From Cupriavidus sp. D39 (GTDB lineage Bacteria > Pseudomonadota > Gammaproteobacteria > Burkholderiales > Burkholderiaceae), in assembly GCF_026627925.1 (NCBI RefSeq), contig NZ_JAPNLE010000009.1:2604001-2668000 (forward strand): a DNA stretch of 64,000 nt. Direction: 5' to 3'. The notes under the pieces are model-generated. The model saw only the letters and a program-made list of their open reading frames with translations. It made no database searches and was not told where the DNA came from. A program made the position numbers and the translations under genes. Positions 1 through 9,063 of the stretch are shown here, one piece after another. Each line of letters starts with the position of its first letter. Within the stretch, counting starts at the first letter, position 1.

Positions 1-482
1 GAGTTCAATCGGTTCTATATGCGGGGCATCTGCCTACGTGCGATAGACATCAATACCCGCCCAGTAGCGTTCCGAGCGCGCTATTCGGAGAAGCCTCGAT
101 CAGAATCCGAGAGGCTCATCGGACAGGCGTTTGAGCCAAATGCTCTACTTGCTGCGCTTCGAGCTGAGCCCTATGTTGACAAAGCGCTCGGCATGCCCCT
201 GGCCCGAATTCCGGATTGTCGATTTACTTACCGGCCTAAGTGCCCATTTGAAGCCATGGGAGGGAGGCGGAGAGATTCCCTCCCCAAAACGCTGGGTCAC
301 GCTGCGCTGGATACGGCCGTCTCCCGAATCCGCATGATGGTCGGCCTGCCGGTGTCGAACTCTCGCGCCAACGCCGATACAGCTTCCCCTTGAGCTAGCA
401 TGCGGCTAACTTCCCCCGCTGCTCATTGGTCTGCGCTAATGGCTTAATATGGTCTCCCTACAGATTTCTCCGGAGCCCATAA
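1..482. other. Window edge, no supported gene
   Basis: No open frame here has a recognisable domain or convincing codon use. A 124-codon frame at 19-393 exists, but its translation is Arg/Ala-rich with no motif, and a second frame overlaps it. The stretch may hold the end of a gene cut off by the window edge. The GTG start of the membrane protein at 483 follows it. Confidence 0.4.
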
Positions 483-1244
483 GTGGAAGCAGACAGCCCA
501 GTCTCGGTTCGCCAGAATCCCCCAACTGCCCAGCGTATTTTTTCAGCTTTGCTAAGCGCACGCGCGGCTATGGGCGTGCTGCTGACTGTCAGCGGCTATT
601 TTGTTGGGACCATGTACTATTCGCGGTACCTGGCGCGCTTCCACTTGGACAACCAACTATTTCCCCTGGACGCATCCGGCAATTTCGTCATGGGAGCTGT
701 TGCCGTTTTCAGGCTGAGTACGCACATCCTGCATTCACTCAATACGCACCCGTTTCTGTCGCTGCTTGGGGCGCTTGGTTCAGTTCTGTACATAATGTGC
801 TTGGCCGCCATATTCAGCACCAAGCCGCGCACAAGCCTGGCGCCAGAAAAGAGCAGCAAGATGCGTCAACAGATGCGCGACCTTTGGGCAACAAAGCATT
901 GGCTTCGAGCTGGTGCAAAGGGGGCACTGATTGCAGGCTTCACTGTCTACGCCACTTTCGTCTTCTTGCTGGCAGTTATTTTCGTTATCGCAGTCCCTGC
1001 CATCATTGGTCAAACCGCTGCCGACCTCGCGTATGACGAAGCGGTAAAGGCGTATGCCGGAGGCTGCGAGAAGCCCGGGAAGGCCGTTTGCCTCCGTTTG
1101 GACCAGGACAATAAGCCAGCGGTTGAGGGTTTTCTCATTGCCGCGTCGCCCGATCAAATTGCCCTCTATAGCTCCGGAACTGTCAGCGTCGTCCCCATGA
1201 AGGGGAACAGGCTCGTATCGTTAGGATTGGCTCCCAAGCGCTAG
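483..1244 (+). CDS. Membrane protein of unknown function
   Basis: A 253-residue protein starting at GTG, not recognised as any family. Hydrophobic stretches at about residues 30-48, 88-110 and 148-175 suggest three membrane helices. They are followed by a soluble tail of about 75 residues that contains two cysteines in a GCEKPGKAVC segment and ends in a small beta-rich module. The tail may fold outside the cytoplasm with a disulphide; this is inference. The gene is convergent with the serine recombinase, and their 3' ends overlap by 24 bp. It is probably cargo of the genomic island. The start is uncertain because no strong ribosome site is seen. Confidence 0.6.
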   Translation: MEADSPVSVRQNPPTAQRIFSALLSARAAMGVLLTVSGYFVGTMYYSRYLARFHLDNQLFPLDASGNFVMGAVAVFRLSTHILHSLNTHPFLSLLGALGSVLYIMCLAAIFSTKPRTSLAPEKSSKMRQQMRDLWATKHWLRAGAKGALIAGFTVYATFVFLLAVIFVIAVPAIIGQTAADLAYDEAVKAYAGGCEKPGKAVCLRLDQDNKPAVEGFLIAASPDQIALYSSGTVSVVPMKGNRLVSLGLAPKR

Positions 1245-1826
1245 CCCCCCAGCATCCGCTCCCTCAGCCTGCCTCAGATATTGATATAGGGTCTCCCTGC
1301 TGATGCCTAGGTCACGCGCAATAGCGGCCTTCTTATCGCCCGCTGCAGCCCGCTGCTTCAGAGTGGCGACTTGCTCAAGGTTCAATGCGGCCTTGCGGCC
1401 CTTGTACACCCCTTTCTCCCTAGCGATGGCGATACCCTCACGCTGGCGCTCACGGATCAAAGACCGCTCGAATTGAGCAAAGCCGCCAAGCATGGTCATC
1501 ATCAGGGTAGCCATAGGGTCATCGCTCTGGCCGCTGAAGGTGAGCCGCTCTTTCACAAACTCCACGCTCACATGCTTAGCGGTCAGCTCACGGACCATGC
1601 GCAGGAGGTCTTCAGTGTTCCGCGCCAGGCGGTCCATCGAATGCACCACCAGCGTATCGCCTTCCCGCACGTAATCTAATGCCGCTTGGAGCTGGGGCCG
1701 CTGGATATCCTTGCCGCTGGCCTTGTCCGTGAAGGTCTTGTCCACTGCCACGCCTTCCAACTGGCGGTCCGTGTTCTGGTCTACCGTGCTCACCCGCACA
1801 TAGGCAACCCGCTTACCTGCGCTCAT
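1221..1826 (-). CDS. Serine recombinase (resolvase/invertase family)
   Basis: A 201-residue small serine recombinase. The N-terminal catalytic domain has YVRVST at residues 9-14, where the nucleophile Ser sits, DRLARN at about 65, and MLGGFAQFERSLIRERQREG near 112-131, the usual long E-helix. The C-terminal 45 residues form a helix-turn-helix (AAIARDLGISRETLYQYL). Length and layout fit Tn3-type resolvases and Gin/Hin-type invertases. No cointegrate transposase of the Tn3 class lies nearby, so it may serve island resolution or DNA inversion. A possible recombination site lies just upstream. All catalytic motifs look intact. Confidence 0.92.
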   Translation of the reverse strand: MSAGKRVAYVRVSTVDQNTDRQLEGVAVDKTFTDKASGKDIQRPQLQAALDYVREGDTLVVHSMDRLARNTEDLLRMVRELTAKHVSVEFVKERLTFSGQSDDPMATLMMTMLGGFAQFERSLIRERQREGIAIAREKGVYKGRKAALNLEQVATLKQRAAAGDKKAAIARDLGISRETLYQYLRQAEGADAGGLALGSQS

Positions 1827-1848
1827 GTCCCTGCTCCCATCCCAGAAG

Positions 1849-1968
1849 TGTCAGAATGGACTCTAAGACCCATTACTGATTATGTCAAGAAAATCCAAAT
1901 AAGGCCCTAACCTGACAGATGCGGCGGGATGATCCTGACGTCCAGTTGGCGTACACCTCAGCCTGACA
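1849..1968. promoter_or_regulatory. Candidate res-like recombination site
   Basis: Upstream of the serine recombinase start, the hexamer TGTCAG occurs at 1849-1854 and its complement CTGACA at 1912-1917 and 1963-1968. A related TGTCAA lies at 1883-1888. Resolvase res sites are commonly built from spaced inverted half-sites directly upstream of the resolvase gene, so the position is right. The half-sites are short and the spacing irregular, so this stays tentative. Confidence 0.3.
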
Positions 1969-2040
1969 TTCTAAAGGAGGGCACCAAAACGGCGGAGTAT
2001 CGCAGACAATACTTCCTTGCCCAATCAACCTGAATCAAGC

Positions 2041-2741
2041 ATGGCGACCATAAATGACAATGGGCACGTTATTGCGCACTGCCCCACTTGTAACGGGGCA
2101 CTAACCGCGTTCTTGATAGGGGACCCTATGCGCGGAGAGTTCGGGCAAATCTTCCGCGCCGCTGAAGGGGGCAGGAGATATACAGGCTCGCTCGATGCTC
2201 AGGATGCGGCGCTGGCGCGCTCATTACGCTAATGGGCTACGCGGATCACCGTGGCTACGTTGACTTAGTTGATTTCTACCCAGAGGCGGAAAACCGCTCA
2301 ACCCTTCCTGAGGGAGTTCCAACGGGAATCGTCAAAGAATTCAGGGAAGGCGAAGAGTGCGCTGAGGCCGGATGCTACCGCGCGGCTGCGGCACTGTTCC
2401 GCTCGGTGCTAGATAAAACTCTCCGCGCAAATGGGTACAAGCTGAAGAAGGGCACGCCACTGGAGCAGCAAATTGATCTAGCCGCGTCAGACGGAGTGAT
2501 CACTGCCGCGCGTCGCAAGCGTGCGCACGATGAAATCCGGACACTAGGAAACTACGTCCTTCACGAGGAGTGGCGTGAGGTTTCCAAAGCCGAGGTTGAG
2601 ACTGCGCGGCAGTATGCGGCACACCTATTGCACGACTTTTACGATGATCGAGAAACGGTACTGACAGTGCTGCGCTCCAAGCAGCGCGTTGCAGATGATG
2701 ACCAGCCAGTGGACGTCGATGAAGAAGCAAACGGCGAATAA
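2041..2741 (+). CDS. Zinc-ribbon DUF4145 protein (one frameshift)
   Basis: The sequence shows two frames, 2041-2232 and 2232-2741, that rejoin into one 233-residue protein if one G is restored in the G5 run at 2167-2171. The restored N-terminus has two zinc-ribbon knuckles, HCPTC and RCSGC. The second knuckle is only readable in the shifted frame, which is strong evidence for one gene. The C-terminal part (YRAAAALFRSVLDKTL, then a helical LGNYVLHEEW segment) matches my memory of DUF4145, a helical domain often found beside restriction and other defence genes. The start ATG at 2041 is preferred over an upstream in-frame ATG at 2017. Function is unknown. Confidence 0.65.
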
Positions 2742-3040
2742 CGGGAGTCGCCAGGCTAACTCAGCGGCCAGCTAGAGGGTACGCGCACGGGCGTCTAATG
2801 GGCTGCACGTGTCTGAATGGCGCGGGTGCATACGCTGGCGCGCGAGGGGGCACGGGGGGAAAGCCAGGGTGTGGCTTTATCAGATACCCTCTCGGATTTT
2901 TGGGGAATTTTATTTGCCCTCCTCAACTCCATACAGTACAGTCAATTACCCCTCAAGGGTAACTACCAAAAATCAACCATACCTGATATGGTTATTATAT
3001 TAACCTTACTTTCGAAAATTTAACTCTCAGGGGAAAACCT
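2742..3040 (+). promoter_or_regulatory. AT-rich upstream region with two tandem dyads
   Basis: No gene is seen here. The last 120 bases are markedly AT-rich compared with the rest of the window. Two perfect inverted repeats lie side by side: TTACCC-5 nt-GGGTAA at 2946-2962 and AACCATA-5 nt-TATGGTT at 2975-2993. An AGGGGA ribosome-site-like run precedes the GTG at 3041. The layout fits an operator/promoter region for the nuclease-like gene. Confidence 0.4.
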
Positions 3041-4465
3041 GTGGTTCAAAGCTTCGCAGATCACTTCGGAATTCCAGTGGAAGTCTTTGATGCCACGGGC
3101 GCATTTGATCCAGTGTTAAGTGTCGATACGCGCCTCTTCATTGATCCAAGCCACTTACGCCATACGAATGTACCCGAACTGGCACCCAGCTACGAGCGAG
3201 TTTCTGCCCATTTCGGGAACGTCTTACGTGTCATAGCTGGAATCAACAAGAAGGGGGATGCCTTGTGGCGCGCTGCGGACAAGATGCTAACTTTTCCCGA
3301 GGTCAACGGTCTTTGCATTGGGTACGCAAAGAACAGCACGGGCGGCAGCGGCATGGGACCCAAGCTTCGAGGCCAACTTTGGGGACAATACATGAAATTG
3401 TTCAGGCTGGCGTAAAGGACCCGGCTCTGTTTGAACTCGTGGGCGCCTTTGAGGAAAATATCGGACCTGATCGTATTAGCGACATGATCGCACGGATTAT
3501 TATTCAGGACCTTATCGCCTTCACTCAACGCGTTTGCAGCGACTGTGGCATCCCAATGGAGGCACTTCCAGTCGTCAGGGGTGAACCGAAGGAAGACATG
3601 CCGAGGAATCCCTTAACTGGTACTGCAGTGATACTGGTTCCGAGAAATGTCTTACGCGACCTCCCTGTAGCAGAAGAGTTTGGCGACATCTATTGGATCA
3701 CACAGCAAAATGATCAACTACGGAAGGAGATGAATCAGATTTTGGGTGATTCATGGGGCAAGGCCACGGTCACTGAGATGAAGTATGCCCTGCGCAAGTC
3801 CTTCATCAGCCAGCCAGACGCTCTTCGTGAGGTTATTGAGGCGTACCTAAAGGGGCAGAGAGATCACTACGATTTCGAAGAAGACCGCTCGGGCGAAGTC
3901 GCTTGGTATAGAGCTTCACGGCAGGTTGTAGACAACGTCCCCCTCCCGTTGAAACTCTCCGAGCAGCCCCCGCTGGACGAAGTTGAAGGAGTGGTTTTAA
4001 CTATCTGCAATCACTTCAAGAAGCTCCTTGAGGACAACCAACTCTGCAAGCTTCTCTATGACAAGAATGGGCAGCGCAAGCATGAATCAGCAGCCCAACT
4101 TCTGTTCTTCGGCGTTGCCTCAGCCTACTGCCGCGCAAACAACTTGGACCTCTCGCCCGAAAGCGACGGGGGACGAGGGCCGGTGGACTTCAAGGTAAGC
4201 CGAGGGTTCGAAGGAAAAGTGCTGGTCGAGATAAAGCTGACGAGCAACTCACAGCTCGTGCACGGATTCGAGCGGCAACTCCCGATTTATCAGCAGGCGG
4301 AAAAATGCAACTCGCGGGGTATATCTTGTCATCGACAATGGAGGGGCATCCGATGCCAGGATTGGTGGATTCAGGAATAAGATCATCGACGCGGAGGGGA
4401 AAGCGCCAAAGGTCATCTTCGTGGATGGCGTCCCAAGACCCTCCGCAAGCAAGGCTGACTTCTAG
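3041..4465 (+). CDS. PD-(D/E)XK nuclease-like protein (two frameshifts)
   Basis: The restored protein is 474 residues. Frame 3041 onward runs to about 3390, where one base is missing, and continues in a second frame. Near 4305-4310 one extra base (A5 run) shifts it again, so the C-terminus reads GVYLVIDNGG... and ends at the TAG at 4463-4465. Near residue 380 there is a GPVDFKVSRG...VLVEIKL segment, that is D-x(n)-E-x-K, the signature of PD-(D/E)XK nucleases. The rest is not a family I can name. It starts at GTG with AGGGGA upstream. A HEPN-like gene follows 54 bp downstream on the same strand. A defence or phage-related nuclease is the best guess. If the frameshifts are real, it is a pseudogene. 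Confidence 0.55.
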
Positions 4466-4519
4466 AAAATCATGCCCAGTGGAGGTGGCGCCTACCGCCA
4501 AATGGGAAAGGACTATTGA

Positions 4520-5290
4520 GTGGGATATACAGCGGAAGATTCTGCACGGTTCGTGCATGAGTGTGGGCATACCCTAGTCGGGCTTAGCGACCTCATAGAG
4601 CGGTGCGTTATCCAAGCACGTGGGCAAACCGTGCCTGTAATTGAACATTTGCAACACGGGGCAGGCCGCCGCCTGCAAGTCATGGCTCGGGCGTTGACTA
4701 ACATTTTTCGCCTGTTCCCGCCCGACATACAACACCCGATGAAAAAGGATGATCTGGAGGATGTCCAGATCAATCTGCATGCTTACTTCATTAATCTCTA
4801 TGGAGTGTTCGAGAACTTCGCGTGGGCGTTCGTCCACCGCCACGGGCTGGACGCTCAACTAGACATCCGTGATGTCGGGCTGTTTCACAGGAAGACGAGG
4901 AAATTCCTCCCGCAGAAACTTGCGGAGTATGTAGTCTCTGCCCCCACGGCGCGCTGGAGGGATGAGTATCTAAAGACGTATAGGGATGCCTTAGCCCATC
5001 AGGTTCCACTTTACGTTCCACCGAGCGTCTTCACACCAGAGGAAGGCGAGTTGTTTCAACGTCTGTTCAACGACGAGATGGCGCTTCTCCAAGCTCATGA
5101 GTTTGCCAAGGCTGATGAGATGTCCGCGCGGCGGCTTGCACTTGGGAAGCCAAGCTTCGTCTTCGTTCCTGCATTTTCGAATATGAACCAACAGCGTCCC
5201 GTCTATCTCCACCCGCAGCTCATCAGCGACAGCATGACCGTGATGGAATGCGGGCAGGTTTTCTTTGATCACTGGCACCAGCACGCCTGA
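4520..5290 (+). CDS. HEPN-like protein of unknown function
   Basis: A 256-residue, mostly helical soluble protein starting at GTG with GGAAAGGA upstream. The segment YRDALAHQVPLY near residue 155 contains RDALAH, an R-x4-H arrangement typical of HEPN ribonuclease domains. It is preceded by a long helix (INLHAYFINLYGVFENFAWAF) of the sort that packs against it. The N-terminal 60 residues and the C-terminal beta-rich tail are not recognised. Its position directly behind a nuclease-like gene, and near DUF4145 and toxin-antitoxin-type genes, suggests a two-gene defence module, but that is inference. Many R-x4-H proteins are not nucleases. Confidence 0.5.
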   Translation: MGYTAEDSARFVHECGHTLVGLSDLIERCVIQARGQTVPVIEHLQHGAGRRLQVMARALTNIFRLFPPDIQHPMKKDDLEDVQINLHAYFINLYGVFENFAWAFVHRHGLDAQLDIRDVGLFHRKTRKFLPQKLAEYVVSAPTARWRDEYLKTYRDALAHQVPLYVPPSVFTPEEGELFQRLFNDEMALLQAHEFAKADEMSARRLALGKPSFVFVPAFSNMNQQRPVYLHPQLISDSMTVMECGQVFFDHWHQHA

Positions 5291-5528
5291 TTGGGGCTGC
5301 TGAGTCGAGTTCGTGGTAACCTCTGTGGTAACTTTTCAACCCGCCACAGCGCGCGATCAGTCCCCATAAGGCTTTCCGGCCAGCGCCCTAAGTTCGAAAG
5401 TCCGACCCCGGGCACCACTGCATTTCCCAAGAAAAACAAGTAGATACGATACGGCCGTCCGTAGGGGAATGGGTTGCAGTTGCGGCAGTCCGTGGCCGCA
5501 TCGGTGGCATCCCGGCTCGGCAAATGAC

Positions 5529-6026
5529 TCAACCGGGCAAGACGAATTCCGCTTTGAGCGTGTGCAGCAATTCAAAAGTGTTCAGCACCTGAACGCCAAA
5601 GTGCCGACAGACGTTAGGAATTAGGAATTTCCTCTTAACGTCCGGATTGAATGCCTCATGGGTAACAACCGCCGCACCGGTCACCATGGCTTTCGCGATC
5701 AACCACGGGTCAGCACCGGACAGAAAATCTTCCAAGGCGCCCACCTTCATGCGAGGGGACTGGGCAGCAACTTGCGCAGCGACCGTAGCGAACGCCTCTT
5801 GTGTCGGCGCATCGGTTATCGGAACAAAGATTCCTGCGTGATCGGCCGCCCAGTCCCTCAGTTCGTCGTAACCACGCAACAGTTCATCCGCGATCATTGT
5901 GATGCTGCCAATTTCCCGCGTCTGATTCTTGTGCAAGATCCACTGCCAGTAGCCTGGACAGATGGCCATATGGTAGTAGCGGTTCTTCGCCTCAATGAGC
6001 GTATTGGAGTCAAGCAGGTACCTCAT
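5529..6026 (-). CDS. DUF4411 PIN-domain toxin-like protein
   Basis: A 165-residue intact frame. It begins MRYLLDSNTLIEA, where the first Asp and DSN match a PIN-domain metal site. Conserved acidic residues follow in ELLRGYDELRDW, SGADPWLIAKA and a final GVQVLNTFEL. DUF4411 proteins are PIN-like and pair with XRE-COG2856 (ImmA/IrrE-type) proteins in predicted toxin-antitoxin systems. The start ATG overlaps the stop of the XRE-ImmA frame by 4 bp (ATGA), so the two were one translationally coupled unit. That partner is interrupted by an IS, so expression of this gene is uncertain. PIN proteins are usually Mg-dependent ribonucleases; activity here is not shown. Confidence 0.8.
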   Translation of the reverse strand: MRYLLDSNTLIEAKNRYYHMAICPGYWQWILHKNQTREIGSITMIADELLRGYDELRDWAADHAGIFVPITDAPTQEAFATVAAQVAAQSPRMKVGALEDFLSGADPWLIAKAMVTGAAVVTHEAFNPDVKRKFLIPNVCRHFGVQVLNTFELLHTLKAEFVLPG

Positions 6027-6536
6027 TCGGCCAGAGTCTCCGCATAGTTCCGTATTTTCGCTGGCTGCATGCCCAACAACTTGCCGGCATCACGAAGAAG
6101 TAATCGACCGCTCATCGTCTCTGCCAATACAGCCCGGCTGAAACGTGGACTATTCTTGGCGCCGGCGTTGCGATAAAAGCTCCCGCCGGATTTCTCCCTC
6201 TGGCGGAAGGCCTCCAGTTCCTGAAGGTAGTATTCGGAATAGTCTTCTCGACTGATATAACCGAGGTCGGCAGCGCGCCGCACGATTACTAACTTGCTGA
6301 CATGAAATCGAGTAGCCAATTCCGGCAGATTCAGATGCCACTCTTCGCGACTTAGCCAATGCCGGCGGAACTCCAGCTCCGGCACCAGGAACTCGCCAGC
6401 AACTGCATTGCAGAAAGTCTCTTCTCGTCGGATATTCGCGTGCGAAACATTCGAGACACCACTGCTGCCTATCCACACATGGGCCAGTTCGTGGATCAAA
6501 GTAAAGAGGCGCGCCGCAGGTGCGTCGGCACTGTTT

Positions 6537-6544
6537 ATGAATAT
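6537..6544. repeat. Target-site duplication, left copy (ATGAATAT)
   Basis: The 8-bp ATGAATAT flanks the left inverted repeat and recurs at 10469-10476 beyond the right inverted repeat. ISL3-family elements make 8-bp duplications. Deleting the IS plus one copy rejoins the XRE-ImmA frame. Confidence 0.92.
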
Positions 6545-6571
6545 GGTTCGTCAGAAAAATGTGTGGGTTGA
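6545..6571. repeat. ISL3 left terminal inverted repeat
   Basis: Starts GGTTCGTCAGAAAAATGTG and contains TGTGGGT. It overlaps the stop codon of the transposase (TGA at 6551-6553 on the minus strand). It pairs with the right repeat at 10442-10468. Confidence 0.88.
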
Positions 6572-7473
6572 CGGAGGCTCAGGAAGATTGCCAAGTGCAT
6601 GATATAGCGCGATTTCCGTCGCCCTGAAGGTTCGGAATCCGTACGATTTTCTCATGGTGACTTTGGCCTTGTTGTTCAGACCCTCGATGATGCCGCTGGA
6701 GAACTGCTTGCGCGCATGGAAGTAGTTGAGGATCAGCTCACGGTGGGCACGCACGGTGCGGGCGAACTTCTTCATTGGCTCGATGCGCGAGCGCATCACC
6801 TGAGTACACCACTGGTCGAGGAATTTTCCGGCCCAGACCGGTGAGATGTAATCCCAGAGCTGCTGGAATTCCTCTTTGAGCAGCCAGGCCCGCACGGTGC
6901 GCAGGTTGTACTGCAACAAGTCACGCATGCGCAGTCGCTGTCTGTCGGTCAGGTTTTCCGGACGTTTGAGCAGGCACCAGCGGGACTTCTTGAGCACCGG
7001 CTCGTATCCATCGCGGACCATGCGGCGTGATTCGTCAGCGCGGACCTCATCGATGGCCTTATTCATCTTCGCAACGATGTGGAAACGGTCCAGGATATTC
7101 AGCGCATTGGGGCAATGCAGCGCTATCATCTCAAGGTAGGGCTTCCACATGTCCGAGCAGACGAACTCAACCTTCTCACAAAGCTGTTTTTCGATCATGG
7201 CGAAGAACTTCGCGAAGCTTTCTTTCGTGCGCTCCTGCCCAACCCATAGCAGACGGGTGCAGCCAGCCTCGATCTGGTAGACCAGTGTGAGGTACTTGTG
7301 TCCACGACCATACTGGATTTCGTCGACGCCAAAGGCACGGATCGTACCGAGTTCGCGATGGCACAGCCCCCAGTCGACCACCCACTCCACAGCGTTGAAG
7401 ACTTTCTCCCAACTGGTGCGGAAGCTTTGTGCCGTCTCCTTCCACGACAGCTTGCGTGCCCACTGCGCCAGGA
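6551..7473 (-). CDS. ISL3 transposase, 3' exon
   Basis: This is the C-terminal 307 residues of the transposase, continuing from the 5' exon at 9683-10007 after intron removal. It holds the DDE catalytic core: the GVDEIQYGRGHKYLTLVYQ segment supplies the first Asp, CSDMWKPYLEMI the second, and the FSSGIIEGLNNKAKVTMR segment the Glu. Joining the exons gives 325 + 923 = 1248 nt, 416 codons, and reads AYMLFLAQWARKLSWKETA at the junction, as expected for the family. A shorter internal ATG at 7390 exists but would lack the first catalytic region's lead-in. No frameshift is seen. Confidence 0.9.
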
Positions 7474-7511
7474 GTCGGGTAGCAGCGGCGCATTACTGCG
7501 CCGCTGCCCCT
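7474..7511 (-). ncRNA. Group II intron domain VI with branch-point A
   Basis: Read on the minus strand, a GC-rich stem (GCAGCGGCGC ... GCGCCGCTGC) is closed by GGG/CCC with an unpaired UA on the 3' side. The bulged A at 7480 is seven nucleotides from the 3' splice site, the usual position of the lariat branch point. Confidence 0.8.
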
Positions 7512-7513
7512 AA

Positions 7514-7547
7514 GAACCGGACAGGCGAGTTTCCCCGCATCCGGCTC
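7514..7547 (-). ncRNA. Group II intron domain V
   Basis: This is exactly 34 nt on the minus strand. It starts GAGCCGGATGCGG, has a GGAAAC tetraloop region and ends TGTCCGGTTC. This is the conserved catalytic hairpin with the AGC triad. It lies 40 nt from the 3' splice site, as in known bacterial group II introns. Confidence 0.93.
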
Positions 7548-7559
7548 AAGCCATTCCGA

Positions 7560-9063
7560 TCAGCACCATGGGCTGGCACCGGGCAATCCGGCAGAGCGTT
7601 TCGAGGTTCGACGACGGGCGAAATAATCGTGCCATTCCGGGTCGAACGGATTAGCGGACGCGCGAATCTTGATGTGGCGGGTGATCGCCACCGTCGATGC
7701 ACTGAAGAGTCTAAGACCAAAGATTTTGCCCCTGGCTGCGCTCATCGTGGCGAAGTTCCACTGCCGGCTTCCGTCCGTGGGGAAGTACCTATCTTTAACC
7801 CAACGTGCTCCTTTATTGGGGTGCCTGCGCATTGCCCAATTCCAGAGCAGGCGCCAGATGTGGTGGTCGATCGATGTGAACACTGCTTTCGCCACGATGT
7901 GACGGTGGTACATGGCCCATCCCCGAATAACTGGGTTGAGTTGCCGTATCAACATCTCCTGCGTGGCGCTCGCATTGTCCTTGATGATCTCTCGGACCTT
8001 GCTCAGCAGCGACTTGATGCTCTTATTCGCTGGCTTGATCAGCAACTGGAGCCGTACTTGCGTACGTTCTGCCCGAGAAAATCGAATCCCTCCGATATGT
8101 GCGTAATCCGCGTCTTCTCCTCCGACAGTTCCAGCCCGCGCGCCGCCATAAAACGACGGATAGCGGGGAGAACTTTGGTTTCGAGAACTTCCTTCGACGC
8201 ACAGGTCGCGACAAAATCGTCAGCGTACCGGATGACGTGAACCTTGAGCTTGAGTCTTCGGCGCGCGCCTGCCGACAATCCGACACTTGCGTAGATGGCC
8301 GCCTCCAACCCGTCCAACGCCATATTCGCGATCACGGGTGAGATGATGCCCCCTGGGGTGTACCCGCCCGCGTCTCAAACAAAGATCCCTCATCGATGTA
8401 CCCGGCCTCCAGCCATTTGCGCAGAACCGTCCTATCCATCGGTATGTGCTCCAGAACCCAGGAATGACTGAAACTGTCGAAGCAGCCTCGGATGTCACCC
8501 TCTAGAATCCACTCCGCCGAACTACGTAATGACAGAGCGTTGAAACACTGTTCGATGGCATCGGCGGTCGAGCGTTCAGGCCGGAAGCCATAGGAGTTCA
8601 AGTCCGCCAGGGTTTCCGCAACAGGTTCCAGCGCGAGCTTCCACAAAGCCTGCATCGCCCGGTCCCGCATGCAAGGAATTCCCAACGGACGCCGTTTCCC
8701 ATTGCTCTTGGGTATGTAGATGCGCCGCAACGGCATCGCTCGATAGCCGCGATGCCGCAGCGACAACATCCCTTTCCATCTGGCCGCCGGGGATTTCCAA
8801 ATCCTCCCGTCCACCCCCGGCGTTCTCTTACCTCGATTCTCCGTCACTCGCTTCACGGCCAACATCTTGCCGCTATGCGAGCGGGTCAACAGACGTTGCA
8901 AGACTTTCACCTTGCCCCATCGGCCTTCCCGAACTCCCTTGGCGATACGCATCTGAAGCCGCTTCACTTCCGCCTCGATGTGGGACCAGTCCACCTGATC
9001 CCACATTTCCGCGGCAGGCGAGGACGCACCATCGCCCGGCACATTCGTGTCGTTCGCTGTCAT
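7560..9063 (-). CDS. ltrA: Group II intron reverse transcriptase/maturase (two frameshifts)
   Basis: Restoring two missing bases gives 502 codons. Sites: C5 at 8349-8353 (restores [14 protein letters not shown]) and CAAC near 8044-8048 (restores [16 protein letters not shown]). RT blocks are visible in order: [26 protein letters not shown] (RT2), [25 protein letters not shown] (RT3), PQGG (RT4), VIRYADDF with the catalytic YADD (RT5), and [10 protein letters not shown] (RT7). Domain X follows ([19 protein letters not shown]). The C-terminus ([12 protein letters not shown]) shows no clear HNH endonuclease zinc knuckles. The start ATG at 9063 has a GGGAAA run upstream. The catalytic motifs look intact, so the intron may be active if the frameshifts are sequencing errors. 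Confidence 0.9.

Noticed and set aside
19..393. 124-codon open frame at the window start
   Set aside because: No domain, motif or ribosome site; a second frame overlaps it. It may be chance in high-GC DNA.
2017..2232. Separate 71-residue zinc-finger gene upstream of DUF4145
   Set aside because: The second CxxC knuckle appears only after restoring one G and reading into the downstream frame, so this is one gene, not two.
5380..5430. Possible tRNA 3' end (GTTCGAA ... CCGGGCACCA-like)
   Set aside because: No acceptor, D or anticodon arms can be folded around it, so it is not a tRNA or a clear attachment site.
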